NCBI RefSeq assembly: GCF_040548875.1
Contig: NZ_JBEPSJ010000002.1
Span: 434,001-498,000, forward strand
Length of the DNA stretch: 64,000 nucleotides
From: Conyzicola nivalis_A
Lineage (GTDB): Bacteria > Actinomycetota > Actinomycetes > Actinomycetales > Microbacteriaceae
Direction of reading: 5' to 3'
Within the stretch, counting starts at the first letter, position 1. Every line of letters begins with the position of its first letter. Made by a program: the position numbers and the translations under genes. Below, in pieces: positions 24,655 through 33,720 of this stretch. The notes beneath the pieces were generated by a model. It was not told the origin of the DNA, ran no database searches, and was given only the letters and a program-made list of their open reading frames with translations.

Positions 24655-25929
24655 TTATAGGCCCAACAGGTCGGGCACGATGGTGACGATCTGCGGAAAC
24701 ACGGTGAGCAGCAGGAGCACCGCGACGAGCGGGATCAGGAAGGGCAGCACGCCGCGGAACACGACGCCCATGGGTTGCCTCGTGATCGACCCGACGACGA
24801 ACAGCACCGCTCCCACCGGGGGTGTGAGCGAGCCGATCATGAGGTTGAGGATCATCACGACCCCGAGGTGCACCGGGTCGATGCCGAACTGCGCCGCGAT
24901 GGGCATAAGCACCGGCACGAGGACGAGGATCACCGGAGGTGCCTCGAGGAAAGTGCCGAGGAGCAGCAGGATGACGTTGAGCACGAGCAGGAAGACGATC
25001 GGGTTGTCGGTGAGCTCGGTGAGCCACTTGCCGAGCACGCGCGACACCTGCTCGCGGGCGAGCACCTGGCCCATGAGGTTGGCGGCCCCCAGGATCAGCA
25101 GGATCCCGCCGGTGACGACGACCGTCTCTCTGGCCGACCGGATCAGCACCTTGAGCGTGAGGGTGCGGTAGAAGGCTCCGAGCAGGACCATGTACGCGGC
25201 CGCGACGCCGGCGCCCTCGGTGGGGGTGAAGATGCCGCCGAGGATCCCGCCGAGAATGATGACCGGGGTGAACAGCGGTCCGATCACCCGTGCGCCGGCC
25301 CAGCGGAACCTCGCGACGTCGAACCGCGTGCCCTCCATGCCCTCGCGTTTGCGCGCCCAGATGAAGATGTAGAGAGCGAGGCCCCCGGCCATCAGGAAGG
25401 CGGGCAGGATCGAGCCGGCGAACAGCGCCCCGGTGGAGATGGATGCCGTCGCGGCGAAGAGCACCGCGGGGATGCTGGGCGGCATGATCGTGCTGAGCAG
25501 CGAACCGGAGGCGCTCAGCCCGGCGGCGAAGCCGTAGGGATAGCCCTGTCGGATCATCTGCGGCACCTGCACCTTGCTCAGCGCCGCCGCGTCGGCCAGG
25601 GCCGATCCGCTGATCCAGGAGAAGCCGACGCTCGTCGTGAGGTTGACGTAGGCCAGGTTTCCCCGCACCCGCGGCAGGCTGGCGAGGGCGAAGTCGAAGA
25701 GGCGACTCGCGATGCCCAGGTGGTTCGCGATCGCTCCGACGAAGATGAACAGCGGCACGGCCAGCAGGGGGAAGCTGTTGATCCCGTCGACGATCGACCG
25801 GATGGCGAGGCCCGCGGAGTTGCCGTTGGTGTAGAAGTACAGCATGCTCGCGGCGATCATGCTGAAAGCCACGGGCACCCGCAACAGCAGGAGCGCCGTC
25901 ATCACCAGGAGGTAGATGGTGAGGTCCAT
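24655..25929 (-). CDS. dctM: TRAP transporter large permease (DctM)
   Basis: 424 residues, about 12 membrane spans, opening MDLTIYLLVMTALLLLRVPV as in DctM/SiaM proteins. Conserved segments include G-S-G-S-A-x-A-D-A-A/ISGSALADAAAL and the C-terminal S-L-T-P-P-V-G-x-V-L. It is the sodium-coupled elevator subunit that works with DctQ and the binding protein. One base separates its ATG from the dctQ stop. Confidence 0.9.
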   Translation of the reverse strand: MDLTIYLLVMTALLLLRVPVAFSMIAASMLYFYTNGNSAGLAIRSIVDGINSFPLLAVPLFIFVGAIANHLGIASRLFDFALASLPRVRGNLAYVNLTTSVGFSWISGSALADAAALSKVQVPQMIRQGYPYGFAAGLSASGSLLSTIMPPSIPAVLFAATASISTGALFAGSILPAFLMAGGLALYIFIWARKREGMEGTRFDVARFRWAGARVIGPLFTPVIILGGILGGIFTPTEGAGVAAAYMVLLGAFYRTLTLKVLIRSARETVVVTGGILLILGAANLMGQVLAREQVSRVLGKWLTELTDNPIVFLLVLNVILLLLGTFLEAPPVILVLVPVLMPIAAQFGIDPVHLGVVMILNLMIGSLTPPVGAVLFVVGSITRQPMGVVFRGVLPFLIPLVAVLLLLTVFPQIVTIVPDLLGL

Positions 25930-25930
25930 G

Positions 25931-26482
25931 TCAGCCCTCCATCTCGGAGATGTCGAGCTTCGCCTCTGGGCGGCCGGCCGCGGCGATCTTGGCGATCGAG
26001 TGGATGATGCCCGAGGTGAAGCCGATCAGGGCGAAGATGTAGAGCACGGCGAGGGGCATGTGCAACACCGTCGACACCCGCCGCCAGCCCTGCTCGATCA
26101 TGAGCAGCGACTCCCAGGCGAGGGCGCCGCAGGTGAGCACCATGACCACCGCGGCGAAGACCCGCAGCGCGACGAACAGCTTCTTGCCCTGCAGCACCGA
26201 GTCGAAGACCTCGATCACGATGTGCCCGTTCTTGCCGATGAGGTAGCCGGCCATGACGAAGGTGAGCGCCACCATGGAGAGACGAGCGACCTCGCCGGCA
26301 CCGACCCAGGCGATCTGCGGCACGTAGCGGCCGAGCACCTGGTACATGACACCGAGGAAGAGGAGCCCGAAGAACACGGTTCCGGTCCAGATCTCCACGC
26401 GGGACAGCCAGCGGATGGGCGCGGGGGCGTTGTGCTCCGGCTCGTACGCCGCAGAGGCCTCTGCCGGGTCATCCGTTGACAT
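25931..26482 (-). CDS. dctQ: TRAP transporter small permease (DctQ)
   Basis: 183 residues, four membrane spans, with the DctQ pattern W-x-x-x-x-E-V-A-R-L/GAGEVARLSMVALTF and G-K-x-x-H-I. Two adjacent ATGs are possible; the second (26482, MSTDD) sits six bases from GAGAGG and is preferred. It is the first gene of the dctQ-dctM-dctP operon (the binding protein is last, the reverse of the common P-Q-M order). Operator site D lies 87 bp upstream. Confidence 0.88.
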   Translation of the reverse strand: MSTDDPAEASAAYEPEHNAPAPIRWLSRVEIWTGTVFFGLLFLGVMYQVLGRYVPQIAWVGAGEVARLSMVALTFVMAGYLIGKNGHIVIEVFDSVLQGKKLFVALRVFAAVVMVLTCGALAWESLLMIEQGWRRVSTVLHMPLAVLYIFALIGFTSGIIHSIAKIAAAGRPEAKLDISEMEG

Positions 26483-26559
26483 CATCAACCTCTCTGTCAA
26501 TGCGCGAGCTAGTGCCGCTGATGTGACTTTGGGCTGTCGCGGCGCTGCGCACAAGCGGA

Positions 26560-26578
26560 TGTTCCACGGAATGGGACA
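26560..26578. promoter_or_regulatory. IclR-type operator, site D, upstream of the TRAP operon
   Basis: TGTTCCACGGAATGGGACA: the best inverted repeat of the set (TGTTCCA against TGGGACA, six of seven paired, five-base spacer). Centred 87 bp upstream of the dctQ start and 84 bp upstream of the divergent Zn-finger gene. Confidence 0.62.
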
Positions 26579-26652
26579 CCGCGACGGCCCGGCTCCGAGG
26601 CTATCGGGGAGTACGGTCGTCGTGACGGACCACGACCATCGGAAGAGGAGAC

Positions 26653-26994
26653 ATGACCGAGGGAATCAACCCGGGAGCAGCGCCCACCGGAACCGGCTGC
26701 GTCGAATGCGAGGCGCGGTCGGGCTGGTGGGTGCACCTGCGTCGCTGCGCCGAGTGCGGCCACATCGGCTGCTGCGACAGCTCCCCGGGCAAGCACGCCA
26801 CCGCGCACTACGCGACCACGGGGCATCCGATCATGGCCAGCTTCGAGCCGGGCGAGGATTGGTTCTGGGACTACCGATCGAACGAGGCCGTCGAGGGCGA
26901 GGCGCTCGCACCACCGTCGAGCCGGCCCGTCGAGCAGGCCTCGCCGGGTCCGGCAGACCGGCTTCCGGCGGATTGGCGAGAGAAAATCTCGTAA
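26653..26994 (+). CDS. UBP-type zinc finger protein
   Basis: 113 residues. Residues 16-65 carry the ZnF-UBP set of Cys and His ligands: GCVECEARSGWWVHLRRCAEC, then GHIGCCDSSPGKHATAHYATTGH. In eukaryotes this fold binds the C-terminal tail of ubiquitin; in actinobacteria it is a common stand-alone domain of unknown function. The last 45 residues are low-complexity and probably disordered. A GAGGAGAC ribosome-binding site precedes the ATG. Divergent from the TRAP operon. Confidence 0.85.
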   Translation: MTEGINPGAAPTGTGCVECEARSGWWVHLRRCAECGHIGCCDSSPGKHATAHYATTGHPIMASFEPGEDWFWDYRSNEAVEGEALAPPSSRPVEQASPGPADRLPADWREKIS

Positions 26995-27162
26995 ACGCTA
27001 AAGTTCGTAGGATCCCACAACGAAAAAGCGAAGCGGAATCGCTAGTGTTCTGAGCGTTACATCGGATTGAGTGTCGAGACGAATGACCCGAATCGTCAAC
27101 AACCATTCGTCACACCGTGCTTACCGCCATCGATGCCCTTCCGACCACCGATGGGGGGAATC

Positions 27163-27513
27163 ATGGGCGCACTGATTTACGACGGAAACGAAGTCGAGTT
27201 CGACGACAGGCTGCTGGCACACCTGCACGTGGTCATCGTGCAGAAACTCCGCAGGGGGGAGAGCTTCAGCTTCTCCTGGCGCGATCCGCACGGGGTAGGC
27301 GGCGGGCGCAGCTCGTTGTGGCTTCACCCTTCGATTCCGCTCTACTTCAAGTTCTACGGCAGCAAGCAGCCGACCATCAACCGCGAGTGGATCCAGGCGC
27401 TCACGCTGTCGTCGAACAGCTCGCAGGGACTGGTCGTGACGCCGGAGGGCGAGCCGGCGTTCGCCGGTCAGCTGGCGACGGAGTCCAGCAGCGCGATGAG
27501 GGCGCGGGCGTAG
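27163..27513 (+). CDS. DUF7882-like small protein of Microbacteriaceae type
   Basis: 116 residues from the ATG at 27163, which follows a GGGGGGAA ribosome-binding site; earlier in-frame starts lack one. The MGALIYDG start, FDDRLLAHLHVVIVQKLRRGESF and the S-L-W-L-H-P-S-I-P-L-Y-F-K-F segment recall the short proteins abundant in Microbacteriaceae that are often mislabelled as ATP-dependent DNA ligase; no ligase motif is present. A positively charged beta-rich fold is likely. Its 3' end overlaps the convergent gene by 46 bp. Function unknown. Confidence 0.75.
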   Translation: MGALIYDGNEVEFDDRLLAHLHVVIVQKLRRGESFSFSWRDPHGVGGGRSSLWLHPSIPLYFKFYGSKQPTINREWIQALTLSSNSSQGLVVTPEGEPAFAGQLATESSSAMRARA

Positions 27514-27911
27514 GCGTCTGCGGCATCCGTCGCCTCGAAGGCGCGCGACTCGCCGCCGACGACAGCGCTGACCCTGAACGCCGGGCCGGTGAGGGAGACC
27601 TCGCCGATGGTCTCGGTGCCCTCGATGCGCTCGAGCGAGCCGAACGCGCCGCCAAGCAGGTCGCGCAGCTGGTCTTCGCGCGGCAGCCAGAGGGCGTCGT
27701 CGAGGGCGACCGAGTCGAGCGCCCACTCGGTGGTGCCGTTGAAGCCGAGCACCGTCCCGCTGGTGAAGGTGTGCGCCTCGACGGTCATGTCGCTCAGCGT
27801 GTACACCTCGGCGTCGGCCTCGATGCGGTCGATGCTGAAGTTGTCGCCGCGCACCGGATGCCAGGCGAGGCCGGAGTCGCGCAGGGCACGGGCGAGTTCG
27901 ACGGTGATCAT
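27468..27911 (-). CDS. Conserved hypothetical protein
   Basis: 147 residues starting MITVELARALRDSGLAWHPVRGD. No signal peptide, membrane span or catalytic motif is visible. The N-terminal helix followed by a run of beta strands (FSIDRIEADAEVYTLSDMTV) and a C-terminal helix looks like a small alpha/beta domain. Proteins of this appearance recur in actinobacteria with unreliable names. It converges on the DUF7882-like gene and precedes nothing co-directional closely, the metal transporter being 34 bp upstream on the same strand, so the two may be co-transcribed. Confidence 0.65.
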   Translation of the reverse strand: MITVELARALRDSGLAWHPVRGDNFSIDRIEADAEVYTLSDMTVEAHTFTSGTVLGFNGTTEWALDSVALDDALWLPREDQLRDLLGGAFGSLERIEGTETIGEVSLTGPAFRVSAVVGGESRAFEATDAADAYARALIALLDSVAS

Positions 27912-27945
27912 CGACCCATTATGCGCGCGCCGGCCGAGACTCTCA

Positions 27946-29007
27946 TCAGACCGCGGCGACGCCGAACAGCAGGCCGAGCAGGTACGTGGCGCCGGCGGCT
28001 CCGAACCCGATCGCGAGCTGACGCAGCGCGCGGTTGAGCGGCGGACCGCCCGAGAGCAGCCCGGTGACCGCTCCGGTGGCGAGCAGGGCCAGACCGACCA
28101 ACACCGACGAGGCGATGACCGCCGCGAGGCCGTCGACGCCGAACAGGTACGGCAGCACGGGGATGACGGCGCCCGACGCGAAGAAGAGGAAGCTCGACAC
28201 AGCCGCCCCCAGCGCCGAGCCGATCTCCTCGTGGCCGTCGATGTCGTCGGGGCGCGAGTGGTCGACGGTGAGGTCGCGCATCACCTCCGCCGCGTGCGCG
28301 GTCGCGTCGTCCTCGCTCATGCCGCGTGCGCGGTAGACGAGCGACAACTCGTTGGCGTCGACGTCGAGGTGGGGCAGGGCGCTGCGCGTCTCGGGGTTCG
28401 GGTTCGAGGCGGCGAGCAGCTCGCGCTGCGAGCGGATCGACACGAACTCTCCCGCGCCCATCGACAGTGCGCCGGCGAGCAGCCCGGCGAGACCGGTGGC
28501 GAGGATGATCGGGGTCGAGACGCCGGTGGCGCCGATTCCGAGCACGAGTGCGAGGTTGCTCACCAGGCCGTCGTTGGCGCCGAACACCGCGGCGCGGAAG
28601 GTACCGGAGAGGCGGTTGCGCCCTCGGGTGGCGAGGCCGCGCACGACCTCCTCGTGGATGCGCTCGTCGGCGGCCATCGCGGGCGTGGCGTCGACGTCGG
28701 CCTCGTACGGCGAGCGGGCCTCGGCGCGCTGGGCGAGCGCCAGCACGAACACCGAGCCGAACCGCCGGGCGAGCCAGCCGAGCGCACGGGTGCGGATGTC
28801 GCCGCGCAGGGGCTTGCCGGCGTCGTCGCCGAGGAGTGCGATCCAGTGCGCCTCGTGGCGGGCCTCGGCGTCGGCGAGGGCGAGCAGGATCTCGCGCTCC
28901 TCGCCGCTGCGGCGCCCGGCGAGGTCGCGGTACACCGCGGCCTCGGCGCGTTCGTCGGCGAGGTACTTGCGCCATCGACGAATGGTGGAGGGTGCTGGAG
29001 CGGTCAC
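27946..29007 (-). CDS. VIT1/CCC1 family Fe/Mn transporter with N-terminal ferritin-like domain
   Basis: 353 residues. Residues 1-130 form a rubrerythrin/ferritin-like bundle with Glu and His ligands (YLADERAEAAVYRDLA, ADAEARHEAHW, ERIHEEVVRG). Residues ~135-353 are a VIT1/CCC1 transporter with FRAAVFGANDGLVSNLALV, GALSMGAGEFVS and a long cytoplasmic metal-sensing helix pair. The combination resembles MbfA-type exporters that use the ferritin-like domain to sense or hand over metal. The leader carries what reads as a yybP-ykoY manganese riboswitch, making Mn(II) export the leading hypothesis; iron remains possible. Confidence 0.87.
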   Translation of the reverse strand: MTAPAPSTIRRWRKYLADERAEAAVYRDLAGRRSGEEREILLALADAEARHEAHWIALLGDDAGKPLRGDIRTRALGWLARRFGSVFVLALAQRAEARSPYEADVDATPAMAADERIHEEVVRGLATRGRNRLSGTFRAAVFGANDGLVSNLALVLGIGATGVSTPIILATGLAGLLAGALSMGAGEFVSIRSQRELLAASNPNPETRSALPHLDVDANELSLVYRARGMSEDDATAHAAEVMRDLTVDHSRPDDIDGHEEIGSALGAAVSSFLFFASGAVIPVLPYLFGVDGLAAVIASSVLVGLALLATGAVTGLLSGGPPLNRALRQLAIGFGAAGATYLLGLLFGVAAV

Positions 29008-29052
29008 GTGCGGTCCTTCGGCTAGGGCCGACCGACGATTTCCGGGGTGGGG

Positions 29053-29213
29053 AAACTTCGGTCAGTCATGATTCTGACCGAAGGTCTCGTTCGCCTAGTG
29101 ACTTCCTAATCACTGAGGTGGAGCACCGGGTTCGTCGTCGTGACGAACCAGTATGTCGATGTCTCGCGCCTCTGCCGCGCGCGGCAGATGGGAACTACTC
29201 CCCTTCGTTGCTA
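29053..29213 (-). promoter_or_regulatory. Manganese riboswitch (yybP-ykoY type) with terminator expression platform
   Basis: Read on the minus strand, the leader holds CGAAGGGGAGTAG (L1 box, 29195-29208), CGACATAC (L3 box, 29151-29158) and the 3' GAGACCTTCG strand that closes helix P1 with CGAAGG: the conserved elements of the yybP-ykoY aptamer. The P1 3' strand overlaps a ten-base hairpin CTTCGGTCAG/CTGACCGAAG (29056-29083) followed by TTT. Metal binding would hold P1 together, break the terminator and turn on the transporter gene, whose ATG is at 29007. The aptamer begins at the galM stop codon. Confidence 0.8.
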
Positions 29214-30134
29214 TCCAGAGTAGCGGATGCCCCAGCGGACGACCCAGCGCTCGTCGGGTTCGAGCCACTTGAGCCCGAGTCCGGTGTTGAGCGCGTTCGG
29301 GGCGGCGGTCATCGGCTCGATGGCCACGGCGAGGCCGAGGCCGCCGTCCTTCGGGAACTTACGGGTGGTGAAGACCTGCACGTAGGGATGCTGGTCGTCC
29401 TGCCACATCTCGACCCGTCGGCCGTCGGGTGCGGTGAGAGAGCTGACGCTCTCGCCGTCGGTGACGGTGACGCCGCCGAACGCGTCGTCGAGACGGAGGT
29501 CTCCGACGCGCACACCGTCGCGCAGGTCGAACTCGGTGCCCTCGACGGGGTTCTCCGACAGCGGGATCAGCCGATCGTCGGTCTCGAACCTGGTCGAGGC
29601 CGAGAGACGCAGCACGAGGTCTTCGACGGGCACGTCGCCGATGCGGAAGAACGGGTGCGTGCCGACGGCGACCGGAGCCTTGGCGCCCGAGAGGTTGCGG
29701 AACGCGTGGGTCACCGTGAGGCCGCCCTCGACGAGCTCGTAGGTGACGGTCGAGTCGATCATGAACGTGTAGCCGTGCTGCGGATAGACCGTGGCGGCGA
29801 GGGTGACGGATGTCTCGGACTGGTCGGTCACGCGATACGCGGTCGAGCGCAGCAGGCCGTGGATCGCGTTGTGACGGGCCGGCTCGGTGATGTCGAGGTG
29901 CTGGCGCTTGCCGTCGAGCAGCCAGATGCCGTCTTCGACGCGGTTGGGCCAGGGCACCAGCACGATGCCGTCGCCGAACGGCGGGGTGCGGTCGGCGGCG
30001 AACGGCTCGGTCAGGGCGACGCCGTCGATCTCGAAGGTGCGGAGTCCCGCGGCCACCTCCGTGATGATCGCGGTCGACGATCCCGTCGGGGTCGTGCGGG
30101 TCAGGACGAACTGTTCTCCGGTGGGCGCGCGCAT
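29211..30134 (-). CDS. galM: Aldose 1-epimerase family protein
   Basis: 307 residues of the galactose mutarotase fold, YphB-like subgroup. Visible: W-P-N-R-V-E-D-G, H-N-A-I-H-G-L-L (catalytic-site His), G-T-H-P-F-F (second His) and the C-terminal A-I-E-P-M-T with the catalytic Glu. It interconverts alpha and beta anomers of galactose or related sugars, feeding galactokinase. Four bases after the DeoR gene and divergent from galTK, so it belongs to the galactose locus. Its stop codon is the 5' edge of the manganese riboswitch. Confidence 0.83.
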   Translation of the reverse strand: MRAPTGEQFVLTRTTPTGSSTAIITEVAAGLRTFEIDGVALTEPFAADRTPPFGDGIVLVPWPNRVEDGIWLLDGKRQHLDITEPARHNAIHGLLRSTAYRVTDQSETSVTLAATVYPQHGYTFMIDSTVTYELVEGGLTVTHAFRNLSGAKAPVAVGTHPFFRIGDVPVEDLVLRLSASTRFETDDRLIPLSENPVEGTEFDLRDGVRVGDLRLDDAFGGVTVTDGESVSSLTAPDGRRVEMWQDDQHPYVQVFTTRKFPKDGGLGLAVAIEPMTAAPNALNTGLGLKWLEPDERWVVRWGIRYSG

Positions 30135-30138
30135 TTCA

Positions 30139-30954
30139 TCAGCCTAGCGCCGCGTGGGGGAGGTCGGCATCGACCACCTGGAGACCGGCGACCCTGAGCC
30201 GCGCGACCACGTCGGCATCCGGCCCGCCCGCCGTCACCAGCGACTCGAAGTCCGACAGCGGCCCCACGTTGCCGAGCCGGCGGCTGCCGAGCTTCGACGC
30301 GTCGGCCACCAGCACCCGTCGCGCGGCCGACTGCATCATGCGCCGCTTCACCTCCGCCTCGGGCAGGTTCACGTTGGTGACGCCGACCTCGGGGTCGACG
30401 CCGTTGCAGCCGATGAAGGCGATGTCGCCGTGCAGGCTCTCGAGAAAGGCCGACGCGAACGGGTTGACGAGGGAGTGCTGCAGCGGCCGGAGCGTGCCGC
30501 CGGTGACGACGACGCTGAGCCGCGGCATCCCCGGCTCGAGGGCGAGGGCGATCGACAGGCCGTTGGTCACCACGAGCACGTCGCTCAGATCGGTGCGCCG
30601 GGCCAGCGCGTGCGCGACGGCGAGCGCGGTCGTGCCCACGTCGAGCAGCACGCTCTGGCCCGAGCTCACCATCTCTGCGGCGCGGCGGCCGATCGCGAGC
30701 TTCGCGGCGGCGGCGTGCGCGAGCGACGACTCGAACGACGACTCTCCCGCGGTTCCGGCGCCGCGCGGCATGGCGCCGCCGTGCACCCGCACGATGCTGC
30801 CGGCGAGCTCGAGCGCGGTGAGGTCGGAGCGCACGGTGACGGCGCTGACGCCGAGCTCGACGCTCGCGTCGGCCACGCGCAGGAAGCCGCGGTCGACGAT
30901 CTCCTGCAGCAGCCGCTCGCGACGGATGACCGTGGGGGCCGACTCGTCCGCCAT
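30139..30954 (-). CDS. DeoR/GlpR-family transcriptional regulator of the galactose locus
   Basis: 271 residues. N-terminal winged helix (about 10-65, VADASVELGVSAVTVRSDLTALE) and a DeoR sensor domain with LLDVGTTALAVAHAL, the I-G-x-N-G-V/FIGCNGVDPE phosphate-binding region and KRRMMQSAARRVLVADASKLG. Such regulators respond to sugar phosphates, here plausibly galactose-1-phosphate or tagatose phosphates. It is divergent from galT across only 62 bp filled by a 35-bp dyad, its likely operator, and is co-transcribed with galM. Confidence 0.87.
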   Translation of the reverse strand: MADESAPTVIRRERLLQEIVDRGFLRVADASVELGVSAVTVRSDLTALELAGSIVRVHGGAMPRGAGTAGESSFESSLAHAAAAKLAIGRRAAEMVSSGQSVLLDVGTTALAVAHALARRTDLSDVLVVTNGLSIALALEPGMPRLSVVVTGGTLRPLQHSLVNPFASAFLESLHGDIAFIGCNGVDPEVGVTNVNLPEAEVKRRMMQSAARRVLVADASKLGSRRLGNVGPLSDFESLVTAGGPDADVVARLRVAGLQVVDADLPHAALG

Positions 30955-30977
30955 CGTCGTTTGCTCCTTGCGATTGC

Positions 30978-31012
30978 TTACGAAAAGAAAGGGCTAACTT
31001 TCGTTATCGTAA
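30978..31012. promoter_or_regulatory. DeoR-type operator dyad between the regulator and galT
   Basis: The outer arms TTACGA and TCGTAA and the inner arms GAAAG and CTTTC are both perfect inverted repeats about the same centre, giving a 35-bp dyad. Repeated CGAAA-like elements are typical of DeoR-family sites. It ends four bases before the galT ATG, so binding would block galT initiation and the divergent regulator. Confidence 0.65.
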
Positions 31013-31016
31013 TAGC

Positions 31017-32128
31017 ATGACAGACTCGGCGATCGTGAAACGCCCCACCATCCTGGCCGACGGGCGCGAGCTCATCTATTTCGACGACGCGGACACCACG
31101 CTCGGCCCCGACCGCGCCGTCGACGCGCGTGTTCTCGACCCGCGGCCCCAGACCGCGACGATGCGGCAGGACGTCCTGACCGGGGAGTGGATCTCCATCG
31201 CATCGGCGCGCCAGAACCGCGTGTTCCTGCCGCCGGCCGACCAGGATCCGCTGGCACCCGCCACCGCGACGAACCCGTCGGAGGTGCCGAGCAACTACGA
31301 CGTCGCCGTGTTCGAGAACCGCTCCCCGTCGTTCGGTCCGCAGATCGGCATGGAGTTCTCGCTCGACGAGCTCGACCAGGTCGGTCTCGGCCGCACCCTG
31401 CCGTCGATCGGCCGCTGCGAGGTCGTGTGCTTCAGCCCCGAGCACGAGGGCTCGTTCGGCAGCCAGACCGAGTCACGCGCCCGCACCGTGATCGAGGCCT
31501 GGGCCGACCGCACGGCCGCCCTCTCGGCGATGCCGGGCATCCAGCAGGTCTTCCCGTTCGAGAACCGCGGCGAGGCCATCGGCGTCACCCTCCTGCACCC
31601 GCACGGCCAGATCTACTCCTACCCCTACGTGACCCCGCGCACCAAGCGACTGGTGGAGTCGATCGATCGTTTCTCAGCCAGTAACCCGGGCGAGAACCTC
31701 TTCCAGGCGATCCTCGAGAGCGAGCAGACATCGGAGCGCGTCGTGATCAGCGGTGAGCACTGGACCGCCTACGTACCGTTCGCGGCGCGCTGGCCCATCG
31801 AGGTGCACATGCTGCCGCACCGCCACATCCCCGACTTCGCCGCGACGAGCGACGAGGAACGCGACGAGCTCGCCGGCCTCTACCTCACTCTGCTGCGCGG
31901 AATCGACAAGCTCTACGACACACCGACGCCGTACATCGCGGCGTGGCACCAGGCGCCGGTAAACGTCGCACGCGACGACATCCGTCTAATGTTGCAGGTC
32001 ACGTCTCCGCGCCGCGCGGAGAACAAACTCAAGTACCTCGCCGGGTCTGAGGCCGCCATGGGCGCCTGGATCGGCGACGTCACTCCAGAGGCAACGGCAG
32101 CATTCATTCGAGAGGCAATCGCACGAGT

Positions 32129-32132
<4 letters not shown>
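31017..32132 (+). CDS. galT: Galactose-1-phosphate uridylyltransferase
   Basis: 371 residues, HIT superfamily. The active-site H-P-H-G-Q (in LLHPHGQIYSYPY) carries the nucleophilic His; other family segments are EVVCFSPEH, FPFENRG and the C-terminal VEVHMLPHRH-like IEVHMLPHRHIPDF. It exchanges UMP between UDP-glucose and galactose-1-phosphate. No ribosome-binding site is obvious ahead of the ATG, which is almost inside the operator. The stop overlaps the galK start as ATGA. Confidence 0.94.
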
Positions 32133-33289
<1,157 letters not shown>

Positions 33290-33321
33290 CCACTTCGCGG
33301 CATCCACCCGCTCGTCCTCCT

Positions 33322-33412
33322 CCGCTGAAAACGAAGGAGTCTGCGCGCTCACCGCGCCGGAAACGGTGTTTCAGCGCCGATAGCGGCGCGAAGTCCTTCG
33401 TTTTCGGAGCGG
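33322..33412. repeat. 91-bp inverted-repeat element after galK
   Basis: CCGCT(..)GAAAACGAAGGA at the left and TCCTTCGTTTTC(GG)AGCGG at the right are complementary over 17 bases apart from a two-base bulge, with a 55-bp GC-rich loop that can fold further (CGCGC/GCGCG). The layout matches the other short palindromic elements of the window. It could also serve as the galTK terminator. Confidence 0.55.
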
Positions 33413-33465
33413 GCGGCGCGGCTCGGGGCGCGTTCGGGGAACGCGGGGCGCGGACGCGCGGGGGA

Positions 33466-33588
33466 CTAGCCCAGGTCGACGCCGAAGAGGTTGACGTCGA
33501 AGATCGCGACGGCGATGAAACCGGCCGCGAGCACGACTGCGAGAACGGCCGCGAGGCCGACGAAGAACTTGCCCGACGAGAAACTCAT
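33466..33588 (-). CDS. Small single-span membrane protein
   Basis: 40 residues, MSFSSGKFFVGLAAVLAVVLAAGFIAVAIFDVNLFGVDLG by composition: a short polar start, one membrane helix (about 8-30) and a short acidic tail. A GGGGG ribosome-binding site stands directly before the ATG at 33588, which argues for real translation. The frame is open further upstream without a better start. No family recognised; small proteins of this kind often modulate a membrane complex. Confidence 0.5.
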   Translation of the reverse strand: MSFSSGKFFVGLAAVLAVVLAAGFIAVAIFDVNLFGVDLG

Positions 33589-33720
33589 GCCCCCACTGTA
33601 TCGGGCGCGCTCTGCGCTTCGGCCACAGTCCGGTACGAGCGCTACACCTCGCAATGTGGCGCGGGTACCGAACTGGCGCGGAAGCCGGCGAGGATCGCGC
33701 GACGGCGACCGGGGGCGCGG

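Noticed and set aside
27163..27513. DNA ligase annotation for the short protein
   Set aside because: No ligase nucleotidyl-transferase motif (K-x-D-G) and far too short.
29099..29118. AGTGACTTCCTAATCACT hairpin as a separate terminator after galM
   Set aside because: It falls inside the manganese aptamer and is better explained as one of its helices.
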